From Candidatus Thorarchaeota archaeon (GTDB lineage Archaea > Asgardarchaeota > Thorarchaeia > Thorarchaeales > Thorarchaeaceae): DNA of 64,000 bases. This document shows positions 18,390-28,239 of the stretch, piece after piece (position 1 is the first letter of the stretch; each line of letters begins with the position of its first letter). Location: positions 1 to 64,000 of the forward strand of contig PRDH01000081.1 of assembly GCA_003345545.1 (NCBI GenBank), written 5' to 3'. The notes under the pieces are model-generated. The model saw nothing but the letters and a program-made list of their open reading frames with translations, did not search any database and was not told the origin of the DNA. The translations under genes and the position numbers were made by a program.

Positions 18390-20117
18390 GTGGCCGAATT
18401 GTGTGAGGAATCTTCATTGTCGAACCCCTCTCTTGAAATCCTACCATGGTGGAAGACGACCACAGTCTATCAGATCTATCCACGAAGTTTCAAGGACAGT
18501 ACAGGTGATGGAATTGGAGACATCCCCGGAATCATCTCGAAACTGGACTATCTCCAGGATCTAGGAGTTGGAACAATCTGGTTCTCTCCCTTCTTTTCCA
18601 GTCCCCAGGCAGACCATGGGTATGATGTGAGCGACTACAGACGTATCGCTCCTGAATATGGAACTATGCTGGACTGTGAAAGACTCATACATGAGATTCA
18701 CAATCGAGGCATGCATGTTGTCCTTGATATGGTTCTCAACCACACTAGCAATCAACACCCCTGGTTCCTAGAATCACGGTCGAGCAGAGAGAGTCCAAAG
18801 CGCGACTGGTACATATGGCGTGATGGTCGAAGATCCAGAGGAAGAAAGCCACCGAACAATTGGAAGGCTGTTGTGGGGGGTTCAGGATGGCATTATGATG
18901 AACAGACCGATCAATGGTATTGGGCTCAGTTCTTACCCTTTCAACCAGATCTCAACTATCGTAATTCTGAGGTGAAACAAGAGATGTTTGATATTGTTCG
19001 TTTCTGGTTGAACAAGGGTGTTGATGGGTTTCGTTTAGACATCATTAATGCGATATATGAAGATGAAGCTCTTCGGGATAATCCATTCGTTTTGAAGTTG
19101 TTTCCCTCTGAGGAATACGAAAAGAGCTTCTTCCAAAACAGGATCCACACTGTCAACCACTCTGACAATTTTGCCTTTGTGAAGGAGCTTCGAAGTGTCA
19201 TGGATGAATACTCAGACCCTGAGCGGTTTTTGGTTGGCGAAGTAGCAGCATCCCTTGAAACGCTCAAGAGGTACTGTGGCGAGGAAATAAACACGAACCA
19301 GACCAATGGGCTCCATCTCACATTCCTGTTTCAGTCCCTTGACGCAGATTTTGATGCACACACATTTCGTAACCTAATCAGTAGATACGAGCAGTATTTC
19401 GCAGAGCCGTATTCTCCGACTTGGGTCTTCTCCAACCACGATCAGATGCGTCGTATTAGTAGATTAAGGAATGACGTGGACAAGGCAAAGCTCAATGTGA
19501 CACTGCAACTGACAGTAAGAGGAGTTCCCTACATCTACTACGGTGAGGAGATTGGAATGCCAAATCATAGACTTCCTCTAAAGACCGCACAAGACCCTGT
19601 AGCTCTGAAGTACAGCTGGATTCCCCAGTTTCTTGTCAATCTACTGACAAGAAGTGGTTCCGTTTTGCTCAATCGTGATGATTGCAGGACCCCAATGCAA
19701 TGGAACTCATCACCTAACGCAGGCTTTTGTTCCGAAGAATCGGAACCTTGGCTGCCAGTAGAACCGAGATACGAAACGATCAATGTGGACTACGAAGAGT
19801 CACAGCCCAATTCATTGTTGCATTGCTACAAATCTCTTCTACGACTCCGCAGGCAGATGCCAGCTCTTCATTCAGGCTCATTGCATCTCATCAATCTCTT
19901 CCTACACAAGAAGTCGATTCTCTCTTTCGAACGGAAGTATGACAAGCAAGTAGTACAGATATGGTTGAACTTCTCTGATAGGCCGATCCAGATAGAAGAG
20001 ATTCAGGGGAGGGCAGAACTGATATTCTCCACTCGTAGGGAACCGACTCCACTCAACAACACTGGTATTCACCTTGAACCATTTCAGGGAATCATTCTTG
20101 AAACGCATCATGACTGA
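18390..20117 (+). CDS. GH13 family alpha-glucosidase / oligo-1,6-glucosidase-like
   Basis: 'WWKTTTVYQIYPRSFKDSTGDGIGDIPGIISKLDYL', 'GVDGFRLDIINAIYED', 'VFSNHDQMR'. Confidence 0.92.
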   Translation: MAELCEESSLSNPSLEILPWWKTTTVYQIYPRSFKDSTGDGIGDIPGIISKLDYLQDLGVGTIWFSPFFSSPQADHGYDVSDYRRIAPEYGTMLDCERLIHEIHNRGMHVVLDMVLNHTSNQHPWFLESRSSRESPKRDWYIWRDGRRSRGRKPPNNWKAVVGGSGWHYDEQTDQWYWAQFLPFQPDLNYRNSEVKQEMFDIVRFWLNKGVDGFRLDIINAIYEDEALRDNPFVLKLFPSEEYEKSFFQNRIHTVNHSDNFAFVKELRSVMDEYSDPERFLVGEVAASLETLKRYCGEEINTNQTNGLHLTFLFQSLDADFDAHTFRNLISRYEQYFAEPYSPTWVFSNHDQMRRISRLRNDVDKAKLNVTLQLTVRGVPYIYYGEEIGMPNHRLPLKTAQDPVALKYSWIPQFLVNLLTRSGSVLLNRDDCRTPMQWNSSPNAGFCSEESEPWLPVEPRYETINVDYEESQPNSLLHCYKSLLRLRRQMPALHSGSLHLINLFLHKKSILSFERKYDKQVVQIWLNFSDRPIQIEEIQGRAELIFSTRREPTPLNNTGIHLEPFQGIILETHHD

Positions 20118-20192
20118 GAGCACAAATCCGTTCTCTTTCCACGGTTTCGGAGATATTCTTATAACCGGAGCTGAGAGCACACCCAAACATAA

Positions 20193-20330
20193 GGGTCGGT
20201 TGTCTAGCTTGGCTACAGTCAGTCATTCGTGACCGGTTGCCAAAAATGATTCTTGGTTTGGGTCGCCGCTTGGCGCCAACCAAGCCCGCAAGAATCCAAG
20301 AGGTCCCCGGTTCAAATCCGGGCCGGCCCA
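20193..20330 (+). tRNA. tRNA-Pro(TGG) with two introns: D-loop (about 20216-20246) and anticodon loop 37/38 (about 20263-20294); CCA encoded at 20331-20333
   Basis: Acceptor GGGTCGG/CCGGCCC, anticodon stem CTTGG/CCAAG with TTTGGG before intron, T arm CCCGG-TTCAAAT-CCGGG; removing both inserts gives 75 nt. Confidence 0.88.
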
Positions 20331-20475
20331 CCACTTCTTTTCGCATCCTCCACTTTCTCAGAAGGTGGAATGATGCATCACGAGCAGAGAGATACAATCA
20401 TCGAGTACGACAAACTCATCTCAACATCGTCAAAAGTCGAAATGCTTATGTTCATCGGGCTCTGAAAATCGTGTA

Positions 20476-21201
20476 ATGTCGTATCAATCATCAGTTCGAG
20501 ACCGCCTAGCAAGACGAATAGCAGGCGAGATTGCACTGTCCGTCAGTCCAGGTAAGTCAATGCGAGTTTGGCGTGAGCGTTTTAGACTTCCCCAGATTGT
20601 ACTTGCAGGGCACCTTGGTATAAGTCCAAGCGTCATAAGCGACTATGAATCGGGAAGACGGAAGTCCCCTGGCACTTCGACGATACGACGGTTTGTGATG
20701 GCCCTTCTCAGTATTGATGAGCGTAATGGCGGTCAAACCATGGCGGCCTTTGTAAGACTGATGGATGTGAGCCTTGTGGATCTCAATATAGTTCTCGCCA
20801 TGAGTGATTTCTCATTGCCTATCAGCTCGAGGGAATTCTGCAAACAACTGAAGTGTACGGTTGTCGCAGGAGAGAAGTACATTGATAGACCAATTTACGG
20901 GTATACCTTGGTCGATGTAGAACGTGCCGTGAAAGAGCTAAACAGCGATGCTTTTCTCAAGCTCTTTGGTGCCACTACCGAGCGATGTCTTCTGTTTACG
21001 AATGTCAATACAGGCAGGGCTCCCATGATTGCTATCAAGTCGCAGGAGTTCAAACCCGCTCTTGTCATCCTCCACGGCGTGGGAGAGGTAGACCGTCTAG
21101 CATTGGAATTGTCTGAACAGATGCGGATACCCCTCGCTGTCAGCAAGATAGGCTCTCTGGATACGCTGACTAGGGAGCTGCGAGGCCTGGAACCGACCTA
21201 A
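20476..21201 (+). CDS. XRE-type HTH transcriptional regulator (archaeal)
   Basis: 'RERFRLPQIVLAGHLGISPSVISDYESGRRKSPGTSTIRRFV'. Confidence 0.85.
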   Translation: MSYQSSVRDRLARRIAGEIALSVSPGKSMRVWRERFRLPQIVLAGHLGISPSVISDYESGRRKSPGTSTIRRFVMALLSIDERNGGQTMAAFVRLMDVSLVDLNIVLAMSDFSLPISSREFCKQLKCTVVAGEKYIDRPIYGYTLVDVERAVKELNSDAFLKLFGATTERCLLFTNVNTGRAPMIAIKSQEFKPALVILHGVGEVDRLALELSEQMRIPLAVSKIGSLDTLTRELRGLEPT

Positions 21202-22118
21202 CCAAGAATCATCTTTAGAATAGCCATGCGAACGATGACTCCATTATAGACCTGGTCAAAGTACTTTGCCTGCGGAAGACTATCTATCTCAGTGCTCAGT
21301 TCATCTACTCTCGGGAGTGGATGTAAGATGATCGCATCATCTCGCATCAGCTTGACATCTGCAGCTGAGATACTGAATTTGCCCGACACCTTGTCATATT
21401 CTCTGGGATCCGGAAACCTCTCCTTCTGAATCCGAGTCATATAGACTACATCTGTATCTTTGACTGCTTCTTCAATGGTGTCCACTTCGACAACTTTCAC
21501 GCCTGCTTTCCTCATCTGTTCGATTACCGCAGGTTTCATTCTCAGTGATGGTGGAGCCGCTAGCTTGATTGTGACATCATAATTCGTGAGCGCCATGCCG
21601 AGAGAGTGTACAGTTCTGCCATACTTCAGGTCGCCACAGAGAGAGATTGATATTCCATCAAGTCTTCCCTTGAGTTTCTTGATGGAGTAGAGGTCCAATA
21701 GTGCCTGTGTTGGATGTTCCTCGGAACCACTTCCGGCATTGATGACAGGGATGCTAGAGAACTCCGCAGCGACTCTGGCAGAGCCGTCCAACGGGTGGCG
21801 CATGACGATTACGTCGGCATATCTCTCCACAGTCCTGATGGTATCAGCAAGTGTTTCTCCTTTTCCACCTGCACTTGACGTTCCAGCGTCCGCAAATCCA
21901 AGCACGCTTCCACCAAGGCGTAACATTGCGCTCTCAAATGAGAGGCGAGTGCGTGTCGAGGGTTCAAAAAACAGTGTTGCCATAATCTTGGACTCAAGGT
22001 CCTTGCTTCGTTTCACAGCCACGGCTTCCATCTTGGCTGCGTTAACCATGATTGAATCAATCTGTTTCTTCTCTAGGTCAAGTATGCTAATCAGATTCCG
22101 GAGTTCGAGCATTTTCAC
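21198..22118 (-). CDS. pyrB: Aspartate carbamoyltransferase catalytic subunit
   Basis: 'FFEPSTRTRLSFESAMLRLGG', 'HPTQALLDLYSI', 'HPLPRVDELS'. Confidence 0.95.
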   Translation of the reverse strand: MKMLELRNLISILDLEKKQIDSIMVNAAKMEAVAVKRSKDLESKIMATLFFEPSTRTRLSFESAMLRLGGSVLGFADAGTSSAGGKGETLADTIRTVERYADVIVMRHPLDGSARVAAEFSSIPVINAGSGSEEHPTQALLDLYSIKKLKGRLDGISISLCGDLKYGRTVHSLGMALTNYDVTIKLAAPPSLRMKPAVIEQMRKAGVKVVEVDTIEEAVKDTDVVYMTRIQKERFPDPREYDKVSGKFSISAADVKLMRDDAIILHPLPRVDELSTEIDSLPQAKYFDQVYNGVIVRMAILKMILG

Positions 22119-22177
22119 GTACCTAGAGATGAAGTTGCAGGGAGGTCTCTCTTTAAGCTTTCCAGAAATGTTGTCGC

Positions 22178-22669
22178 TCAGAATTCTCTTGCGGACTTGC
22201 TGCTATTTCTCCCGTAGACTCTTGGAATCTGAATCTGACGAAGAATCAGTTTTGACTCCTTGAGCATTTGTGCTGCCAGATCATCCGCGTATTCATCAAC
22301 ATAGATAATCTCGTCAATGCCTGCATTGATGATCATCTTTGTGCAGATACTACAGGGTCTCGTTGTACAATACATCTTTGCCCCTCTGACACTTATTCCG
22401 TGATATGCTGCCTGAATGATGGCGTTCTGCTCGGCATGAAGGCCTCTACACAACTCGTGACGTTCTCCGGATTTTATGCCCATCTGGTCCCTTAGGCACC
22501 CAACCTCCGAACAATGCGGGAGTCCCTTTGGAGCGCCATTATAGCCCGTACTTAGAATCTGGGACTCCTTCACGATAACAGCACCCACTTGGTCCCTGAG
22601 ACAAGTACTTCGCGATGACACAAGGTCCGCAATCTCCGCAAAATACACATCCTTGCTCTTTCTGTTCAA
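22178..22669 (-). CDS. dCMP/cytidine deaminase family protein
   Basis: Zinc motifs '[15 protein letters not shown]' and '[17 protein letters not shown]'. Confidence 0.92.
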   Translation of the reverse strand: MNRKSKDVYFAEIADLVSSRSTCLRDQVGAVIVKESQILSTGYNGAPKGLPHCSEVGCLRDQMGIKSGERHELCRGLHAEQNAIIQAAYHGISVRGAKMYCTTRPCSICTKMIINAGIDEIIYVDEYADDLAAQMLKESKLILRQIQIPRVYGRNSSKSAREF

Positions 22670-22825
22670 CTCACTAGCATCCTCTGTTCGGTCATCTTAC
22701 GAGCCTGCTCAGATGCTTAAGAAGTTCCCTCTCATCATGACTACGGTTCTCGAAGACTAGCCTCATGGGAAAGATAAAAAGTGCAAAAGCATGAGAAACA
22801 GCACTGGAACTCGGGTGCTTTCACC

Positions 22826-23179
22826 ATGAAAAAACATGACAGGATGCTCATCTTCTGGCCAGCGTATTTCGAGAAGAACTATACGCGACTTCAGGGCAGA
22901 AAGATACCGAGCAACCTTGCTGCTTCAGATGTCACAATAGATACTCTTGAAGAGGCCGCAGAGTCTTCAGGATTCGAGTATGAAACTGAGCACGATAAGA
23001 GATACCCCCGTAATTGGAGTGAGAAAAGAGGGTGTATCGTAGTCACCAGTGATGAGGGCCACAAGAAGAAGAGAGTCATGTTGATGCTGGCAAAGGGCGT
23101 CCGAAGAGTTGTCGCCGCCCGAGAGTCCGCCCGTCTGGCTGAAACAACGAAAAAGGAAAAGAAGAAGCATCGAAAGTAG
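22826..23179 (+). CDS. srp19: Signal recognition particle 19 kDa protein
   Basis: 'LIFWPAYFEKNYTRLQGRKIP', 'KRYPRNWSEKRGCIVV'. Confidence 0.9.
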   Translation: MKKHDRMLIFWPAYFEKNYTRLQGRKIPSNLAASDVTIDTLEEAAESSGFEYETEHDKRYPRNWSEKRGCIVVTSDEGHKKKRVMLMLAKGVRRVVAARESARLAETTKKEKKKHRK

Positions 23180-23201
23180 TGCATGATTGGAGGAGATCTG
23201 T

Positions 23202-23438
23202 ATGCGGCGGTTAGGAACTGTACTCCACATCTCACATCGCGGGTCAATCATCGTCCGCACAGAGAAGGCCCCGCCTGTGGGCGACAAGTCCATTGTATTT
23301 GACAAACAGGCACAAGAAATAGGATCAATCATCGACGTCTTTGGGCCAGTCAAGAATCCGTATGTGGCAATCCGCCCTCGCAAGGAGTTAGAGTCAAAAC
23401 GACTCCTTGGACAGGTCATCTATATGCACAAGAAGTGA
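23202..23438 (+). CDS. gar1: H/ACA RNP protein Gar1/Naf1-like
   Basis: 'GTVLHISHRGSIIVRTEKAPPVGDKSIVFDKQAQEIGSIIDVFGPVKNPYVAIRP'; GGAGG before ATG. Confidence 0.88.
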   Translation: MRRLGTVLHISHRGSIIVRTEKAPPVGDKSIVFDKQAQEIGSIIDVFGPVKNPYVAIRPRKELESKRLLGQVIYMHKK

Positions 23439-23502
23439 ATGGTCACAAGTGTACATCCATGTCACTTCTGATACGACACTTGTCGATAGTGGCTAGTATC
23501 TT

Positions 23503-23520
23503 CCGATAGTTAAATATCGG
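23503..23520. promoter_or_regulatory. Inverted repeat CCGATA-GTTAAA-TATCGG overlapping a TATA-like element upstream of the TFE-beta-like gene
   Basis: Read directly from sequence. Confidence 0.4.
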
Positions 23521-23570
23521 TCGGTGTAGTTTCTTTGATGTTGTCATTTGTTAATCTAAAGGTCATTTCA

Positions 23571-23918
23571 ATGAAGGACTTAGCTGGCCTGATACTAAGC
23601 GAAATAAAAGCCGCAGAGAGGGCCGGTCTCACCATCACGGACCTTGTAGAGCGACTTGACATTAGTCCCAAGAAAATCACGTCAGCTATCACAGCTCTGA
23701 TGTCCGAGGGAATGATAATGCAGAAGCAAGAAGTAGAAAATGAAAGGTACATCGCGAAGGATGCGCTCGCAGAGGAATCAGAGTCCATTGGTCTGACTGA
23801 CATGAATGGCTGCCCCTGTTTCCACTGCCTGAAGATAACCAAGTGTGGTGTTAGGCAACCAGACTCTCCAATCTTTTGCCGGGGACTGGAAGAGTGGGTG
23901 GGTACTGACATTCAATAG
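23571..23918 (+). CDS. TFE-beta / RPC34 (hRPC39)-like transcription factor: winged helix plus 4-Cys (FeS) domain
   Basis: N-terminal WH 'LTITDLVERLDISPKKITSAITALMSEGMI' and C-terminal 'CPCFHCLKITKCGVRQPDSPIFCRGLEEWV'. Confidence 0.78.
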   Translation: MKDLAGLILSEIKAAERAGLTITDLVERLDISPKKITSAITALMSEGMIMQKQEVENERYIAKDALAEESESIGLTDMNGCPCFHCLKITKCGVRQPDSPIFCRGLEEWVGTDIQ

Positions 23919-23925
23919 TACCAGC

Positions 23926-24552
23926 TCACAGATTTTTCGCATCTGAACGTTTTCTGATTGGCGCAGTGGCCAGTAGATATATCTCTGCACTTGTCTTACG
24001 TGATGCATCCGGTTTGATCAGTTTCACTGTACGGAACATTGACCGGATTTCTGCAACGAATTCCTGAAAGCCCTGTCCCTGGAACACCTTTGCTAGAGTC
24101 TTACCATTTGGTCCAAGAACTCGGTTGCCAATCTCGAATGTTCTCTCTGCAAGTTCAAGCTGTCTTGCAACATCGAGCTCCCAATGACCTGATACATTTG
24201 GTGAGCAGTCTGATAGCACGAGATCGAAAGACCCACCGGTCAATCCCTCAGCTCTTCTGATTATTCCATCATCAAGAATGCTTCCTTGTATGAATTGCAC
24301 ACCTTCAATGGGCAGCATGGCTTCCAAATCTATTGCCACAATTCGCAGGCTCCCATTGAGTTCCCGCAAGACTTGGGTCCAGCCTCCAGGAGCACTACAC
24401 AGCTCCAGAACAGTTTCGACACCGCGTAGCAGGCCTTCCTTCCTAGCCATCTGCATGATTTTGAAGGCGGATCTACTCCGATAGCCTGCCTTCTTTGCTG
24501 CTCTATAATAGTGCTCTCGCTTACGACGTTCGCCTTCGGCCCCTCTTGCCAC
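23926..24552 (-). CDS. FtsJ/RlmE-type 2'-O-ribose methyltransferase
   Basis: 'YYRAAKKAGYRSRSAFKIMQM', 'VLELCSAPGGWTQVL', 'DLVLSDCSPNVSGHW'. Confidence 0.93.
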   Translation of the reverse strand: MARGAEGERRKREHYYRAAKKAGYRSRSAFKIMQMARKEGLLRGVETVLELCSAPGGWTQVLRELNGSLRIVAIDLEAMLPIEGVQFIQGSILDDGIIRRAEGLTGGSFDLVLSDCSPNVSGHWELDVARQLELAERTFEIGNRVLGPNGKTLAKVFQGQGFQEFVAEIRSMFRTVKLIKPDASRKTSAEIYLLATAPIRKRSDAKNL

Positions 24553-24558
24553 TCACTA

Positions 24559-25764
24559 TCACCTTCTCATTAGACTCGCTATCGCAGATGTCACTTCATG
24601 TACGGATGCATTGGTTCTAATTGCAGTCGGGCTGAAGTGTGTTCTGGCTACACTGTGCCCTGCGTCTTTGAGACACTCGAGGATATCATAGTTACTCGGT
24701 GGTGTAAGATTATGCAAGTCACACAGAGAATGAAGGTCTATGAATGGAAAATCTGTCAGAGTACTCTCCTCCAGCATCTCTTCTAGGATTCTTGGAACCC
24801 GCTTGTGATACAAGCTTGCATCATCGTCTTTGAAAGACTCTTGTGCATGCTCTAGATACTCCTTGTTGAACAGGTCCCCAATCCATAGTGGTCCTGCAAT
24901 CCGTATCGGCCCCCTACAATCAGGAATCGCATGTTCGAAGGCAATATCCTCGTATCTGGCTCTCTGTGGGATTGTCTGGGTCTGCATACACCCCTCGCAG
25001 TATCTGATGACACCAAGGCTCTCAGCTTGGCTGTTGGCTCTCTCTCTGTCAGCTTCAACCTTGACCCATACTCTGACATAATGGTCCGTACTCAAGATGG
25101 CGAGAGGCAACATAGAGCAGTCATTGAGACCTGCCACTCGAAATACGAAGCCCTCAAGAAGTCTCACTGCGATCTCGTGAACAAAGGGTGCCTTGATGGA
25201 GAATCCCCCATATCTTCGCAATGCAACCTTTTGATACGTTCCACAGAGAACTGGCATATCGGTGGCAGTCAGAGCTAGGAGCCCGCCGTCTGGGTTCAAT
25301 GACTGTATGGCTGCGTTAAGATATGGCGCGGGAGTTCCAAATGGGTCAACATCCACATAATCAAATCGTTCCTCTCTGGATTCCGATAATAGTAGGAGTC
25401 TGGCATCACCTCTCAGTACTTTAGCCCTATTCTCAAGGTTGAGTAGTCTGATGTTCTTTTGCACAACTTCTACGGCATTGGGATTCACATCGAACATCTT
25501 TGCGGTGAAGTTTCCGGGGACCTCCTTCAGGTATCGGAGGGTTCTGACACCAGAACCTGTCAAGGGTTCACACAAACTTCTAATCGTGTTGTCTCTCAGG
25601 TACGAAGAGAGAAAGAGCACGGACATATCGCGATTGAGTCTCATCCTTGGATTATAGAAGACGGGCAGATTCGCTCTGATCTGCTTCTTATCTCCACTAT
25701 AGTACTCTACATCTGCGCTCAGGAACGTGGTCCTGCCTTCAGTATATTCTCTCTCGACGGTCAT
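24559..25764 (-). CDS. trm1: tRNA (guanine-26 N2)-dimethyltransferase
   Basis: 'VFYNPRMRLNRDMSVLF', 'FDYVDVDPFGTPAPYLNAAI', 'LLALTATDMPVLCG'. Confidence 0.94.
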   Translation of the reverse strand: MTVEREYTEGRTTFLSADVEYYSGDKKQIRANLPVFYNPRMRLNRDMSVLFLSSYLRDNTIRSLCEPLTGSGVRTLRYLKEVPGNFTAKMFDVNPNAVEVVQKNIRLLNLENRAKVLRGDARLLLLSESREERFDYVDVDPFGTPAPYLNAAIQSLNPDGGLLALTATDMPVLCGTYQKVALRRYGGFSIKAPFVHEIAVRLLEGFVFRVAGLNDCSMLPLAILSTDHYVRVWVKVEADRERANSQAESLGVIRYCEGCMQTQTIPQRARYEDIAFEHAIPDCRGPIRIAGPLWIGDLFNKEYLEHAQESFKDDDASLYHKRVPRILEEMLEESTLTDFPFIDLHSLCDLHNLTPPSNYDILECLKDAGHSVARTHFSPTAIRTNASVHEVTSAIASLMRR

Positions 25765-25914
25765 CTGTATCGTGGACTCCCTGTATCTGCTAATAAGCCG
25801 ATAGGCAACGATGCAAAATGTTCGGGAACTGTGCCTCCGGAACGCCTAAGAGGAGAGAAGGGGCGCCTGTGAGGAGCAATTGTGTTCGCTGACCACGTTG
25901 AAAGGTGTTGAAGT

Positions 25915-26403
25915 TTGCCAACAAGAATCAAAATTCAAACAAATCGGGGCGATATTCTCGCTGAATTCTGGAACGATGATGCAATTAACACGGTCAAGAA
26001 CTTTGTCACTCTCGCCAAAAGCGGATATTATAATGGACTGACCTTCCATAGAGTCGTGGACAAATTTGTGATTCAGGGTGGCGACCCTACTGGCACAGGA
26101 TCCGGTGGACCGGGGTACGCTATACCCTGTGAAACACGAGGGCCTCGACAGAAGCACAAGAATGGTGCCTTCTCGATGGCACATGCTGGAAAGGACACCG
26201 GCGGAAGTCAGTTCTTTGTAGTCCTTGACGAGAACAACACAAAACATCTTGATGGAAAGCATACAGTCTTCGGTCAGACGATTCAGGGGTTTGACGTTGT
26301 TCAGAAGATTCGACAGGGGGACAAGATGCTCAAGGTTGAGGTCCTTGAGGTAGATCCCAAGATTGAAGCTCACGAGCTTCAGAAACTGAGGTCACGGCGT
26401 TGA
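25915..26403 (+). CDS. Cyclophilin-type peptidyl-prolyl cis-trans isomerase
   Basis: 'YYNGLTFHRVVDKFVIQGGDPTGTGSGGPGY', 'FSMAHAGKDTGGSQFFV'; TTG start. Confidence 0.95.
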   Translation: MPTRIKIQTNRGDILAEFWNDDAINTVKNFVTLAKSGYYNGLTFHRVVDKFVIQGGDPTGTGSGGPGYAIPCETRGPRQKHKNGAFSMAHAGKDTGGSQFFVVLDENNTKHLDGKHTVFGQTIQGFDVVQKIRQGDKMLKVEVLEVDPKIEAHELQKLRSRR

Positions 26404-26450
26404 ATTCAGGTATGTTCCTGCAGAAGACCGGGGTTTCCTATTCGTTCAGG

Positions 26451-27125
26451 CTACTCTAGTCTGTATTCCTCTCCCTCTCTGAGCAAGACAACCTTCGTGG
26501 ATGATTTCGACCCAACTTCCCTCTTGAAGATCTCCGGGTCCGTATCCCAAAGGTGCATCGGTATTGCGACCTTTGGTCTTATTACTGAAGCCGCCTTTGC
26601 AGCCTCTTTGATGTCCATCGTATATGTATCTCCACCTGGAAGTAGAGCGACCTCCACGCCAACTCCGCTCAGTTTCTCCATTTCCGGAATCAGATCGGTA
26701 TCCCCTGCATGGTATATTCTCTTTCCCTCTACCGTCAAGAGATACCCCACACCAAATCCCTTTGGATGGAATGGCTGACCATTGGGTCGGAATCTCTTCA
26801 CGTTGTATGCCTCTGTGGCCAACACATCGACCCCGCCGGCTGTCATCACATGTTCTCCTGGCTTCAGGCTCAAAGCCAGTCCGCCGCCTATCTCCCTCCT
26901 AACTTTCTCTGGGGCAATGATCTGAGACCCTGGACCTCGAATCTTCTTGACGAGGTCCTTCTCAAAATGGTCGTAGTGTCCATGCGTGATCAGTATTAGG
27001 TCTGCAGATTTCAAATCGTCCATCCTCACACCAGTATCCTTCGTGGAGGGATCAATGTAGATGTTCTGCGTTTCTGTCTTGATCTGGAAACTCGCATGAG
27101 CCAAGCATCTAACAGTCACACCCAA
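26451..27125 (-). CDS. Metallo-beta-lactamase superfamily hydrolase (UPF0173-like)
   Basis: 'LILITHGHYDHFE', 'IYHAGDTDLIPEM', 'VAIPMHLW'. Confidence 0.9.
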   Translation of the reverse strand: MGVTVRCLAHASFQIKTETQNIYIDPSTKDTGVRMDDLKSADLILITHGHYDHFEKDLVKKIRGPGSQIIAPEKVRREIGGGLALSLKPGEHVMTAGGVDVLATEAYNVKRFRPNGQPFHPKGFGVGYLLTVEGKRIYHAGDTDLIPEMEKLSGVGVEVALLPGGDTYTMDIKEAAKAASVIRPKVAIPMHLWDTDPEIFKREVGSKSSTKVVLLREGEEYRLE

Positions 27126-27230
27126 TCAAATCACCTAGTCTTAGTATGACGCAGTTGTCTATATGTGTTTCACAAGATGGCATACTTTATGGGTCACGCT
27201 GCTCTCTGAGTATAAGGAGATGGTCATCAA

Positions 27231-28169
27231 GTGCCCCTTCGTTTTGGCATAGCAGCGTTTGAATTTCAGTCAACAGCAGACCAGATTATCGTCGATGGAG
27301 TTCCTGATTTCTCTCGCTTCAGCATCGAGAATGAGATACGTACTGCTGTACAGGCAGGGTACTCTGTTCTCGAGCTCGGGATGGATGCAAAGTACATGAT
27401 TCCGGGCGCACTCACACCAGAGTCATTCAATCGTCTTCTTGAACTACAGACAGAACTCGGGCATTCATACACAGTACATCTGCCATTTTGGTCTGTGGAA
27501 TTGGCCACGTTCAATGAGCCTGTCCGAGAAGGAAGCATCAAGAGCATAGTCGATTGTATCAGATCTGCAGAAGTCTTACAGCCTGAAACCTACGTCTTGC
27601 ATGCAACTGGAAGCCTGGCTGCAGAATTCTCCACACTACGGTTCTCAAGCAAGATTGTACATCTGATTTGCACGCTACTTGCAGGATTCTCAAATAGGGG
27701 CATCGAGGACATCATCACTCAGACTGAGATAAGTCCACGAAAGTTCGCGATTGAGAACTGCGTGTTTCCGTTTGTAATAATGCGGGATCTCGTTGATGAT
27801 TTGGACACAAGCATCTGTTTTGACACTGCTCATCTCATAACACGCATGTCTGGAACGGAGTCGGTCATGGAGTTCTACAGGGCTCACAGGGACAGAATCG
27901 CAGAGATTCATCTGCAGGACGGTAGCTACTCTGAGCACAGGGGAGTGGTTTCACGTGAGGACCATATTGCATTGGGACGAGGCATCATGGGAGATAACGT
28001 ATTGCGAGAGTTCTTGACGGAACTTGTCAAAGACAAATTCACAGGCCCTATCATCTTCGAGCTCCCACAAGGTGACGCCAATGAGTCTCTAGCAAGAATC
28101 AGGGATGTGGTTCCGGAAGTGTTGAGAAGAACCGGAAAGGCAAGAGGTATTGGCCCGCATAAGGACTAG
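27231..28169 (+). CDS. Sugar phosphate isomerase/epimerase (xylose isomerase-like TIM barrel)
   Basis: 'FAIENCVFPF', 'CFDTAHLI', 'IAEIHLQDGSYSEHRGVVSREDHIALGRGIM'. Confidence 0.8.
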   Translation: MPLRFGIAAFEFQSTADQIIVDGVPDFSRFSIENEIRTAVQAGYSVLELGMDAKYMIPGALTPESFNRLLELQTELGHSYTVHLPFWSVELATFNEPVREGSIKSIVDCIRSAEVLQPETYVLHATGSLAAEFSTLRFSSKIVHLICTLLAGFSNRGIEDIITQTEISPRKFAIENCVFPFVIMRDLVDDLDTSICFDTAHLITRMSGTESVMEFYRAHRDRIAEIHLQDGSYSEHRGVVSREDHIALGRGIMGDNVLREFLTELVKDKFTGPIIFELPQGDANESLARIRDVVPEVLRRTGKARGIGPHKD

Positions 28170-28239
28170 TTAGTAAGATTGAAGAGAATACTCTCGGTTC
28201 CTGCAGGTATATCCTATCACATATCGGAGCGATTGACGG

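Noticed and set aside
21198-22118. Expectation of pyrI next to pyrB
   Set aside because: No regulatory subunit is adjacent, but it may be elsewhere in the genome; not enough to call a novel finding.
25846-26373. 175-aa antisense ORF over the cyclophilin gene
   Set aside because: Cyclophilin signature on the plus strand is decisive.
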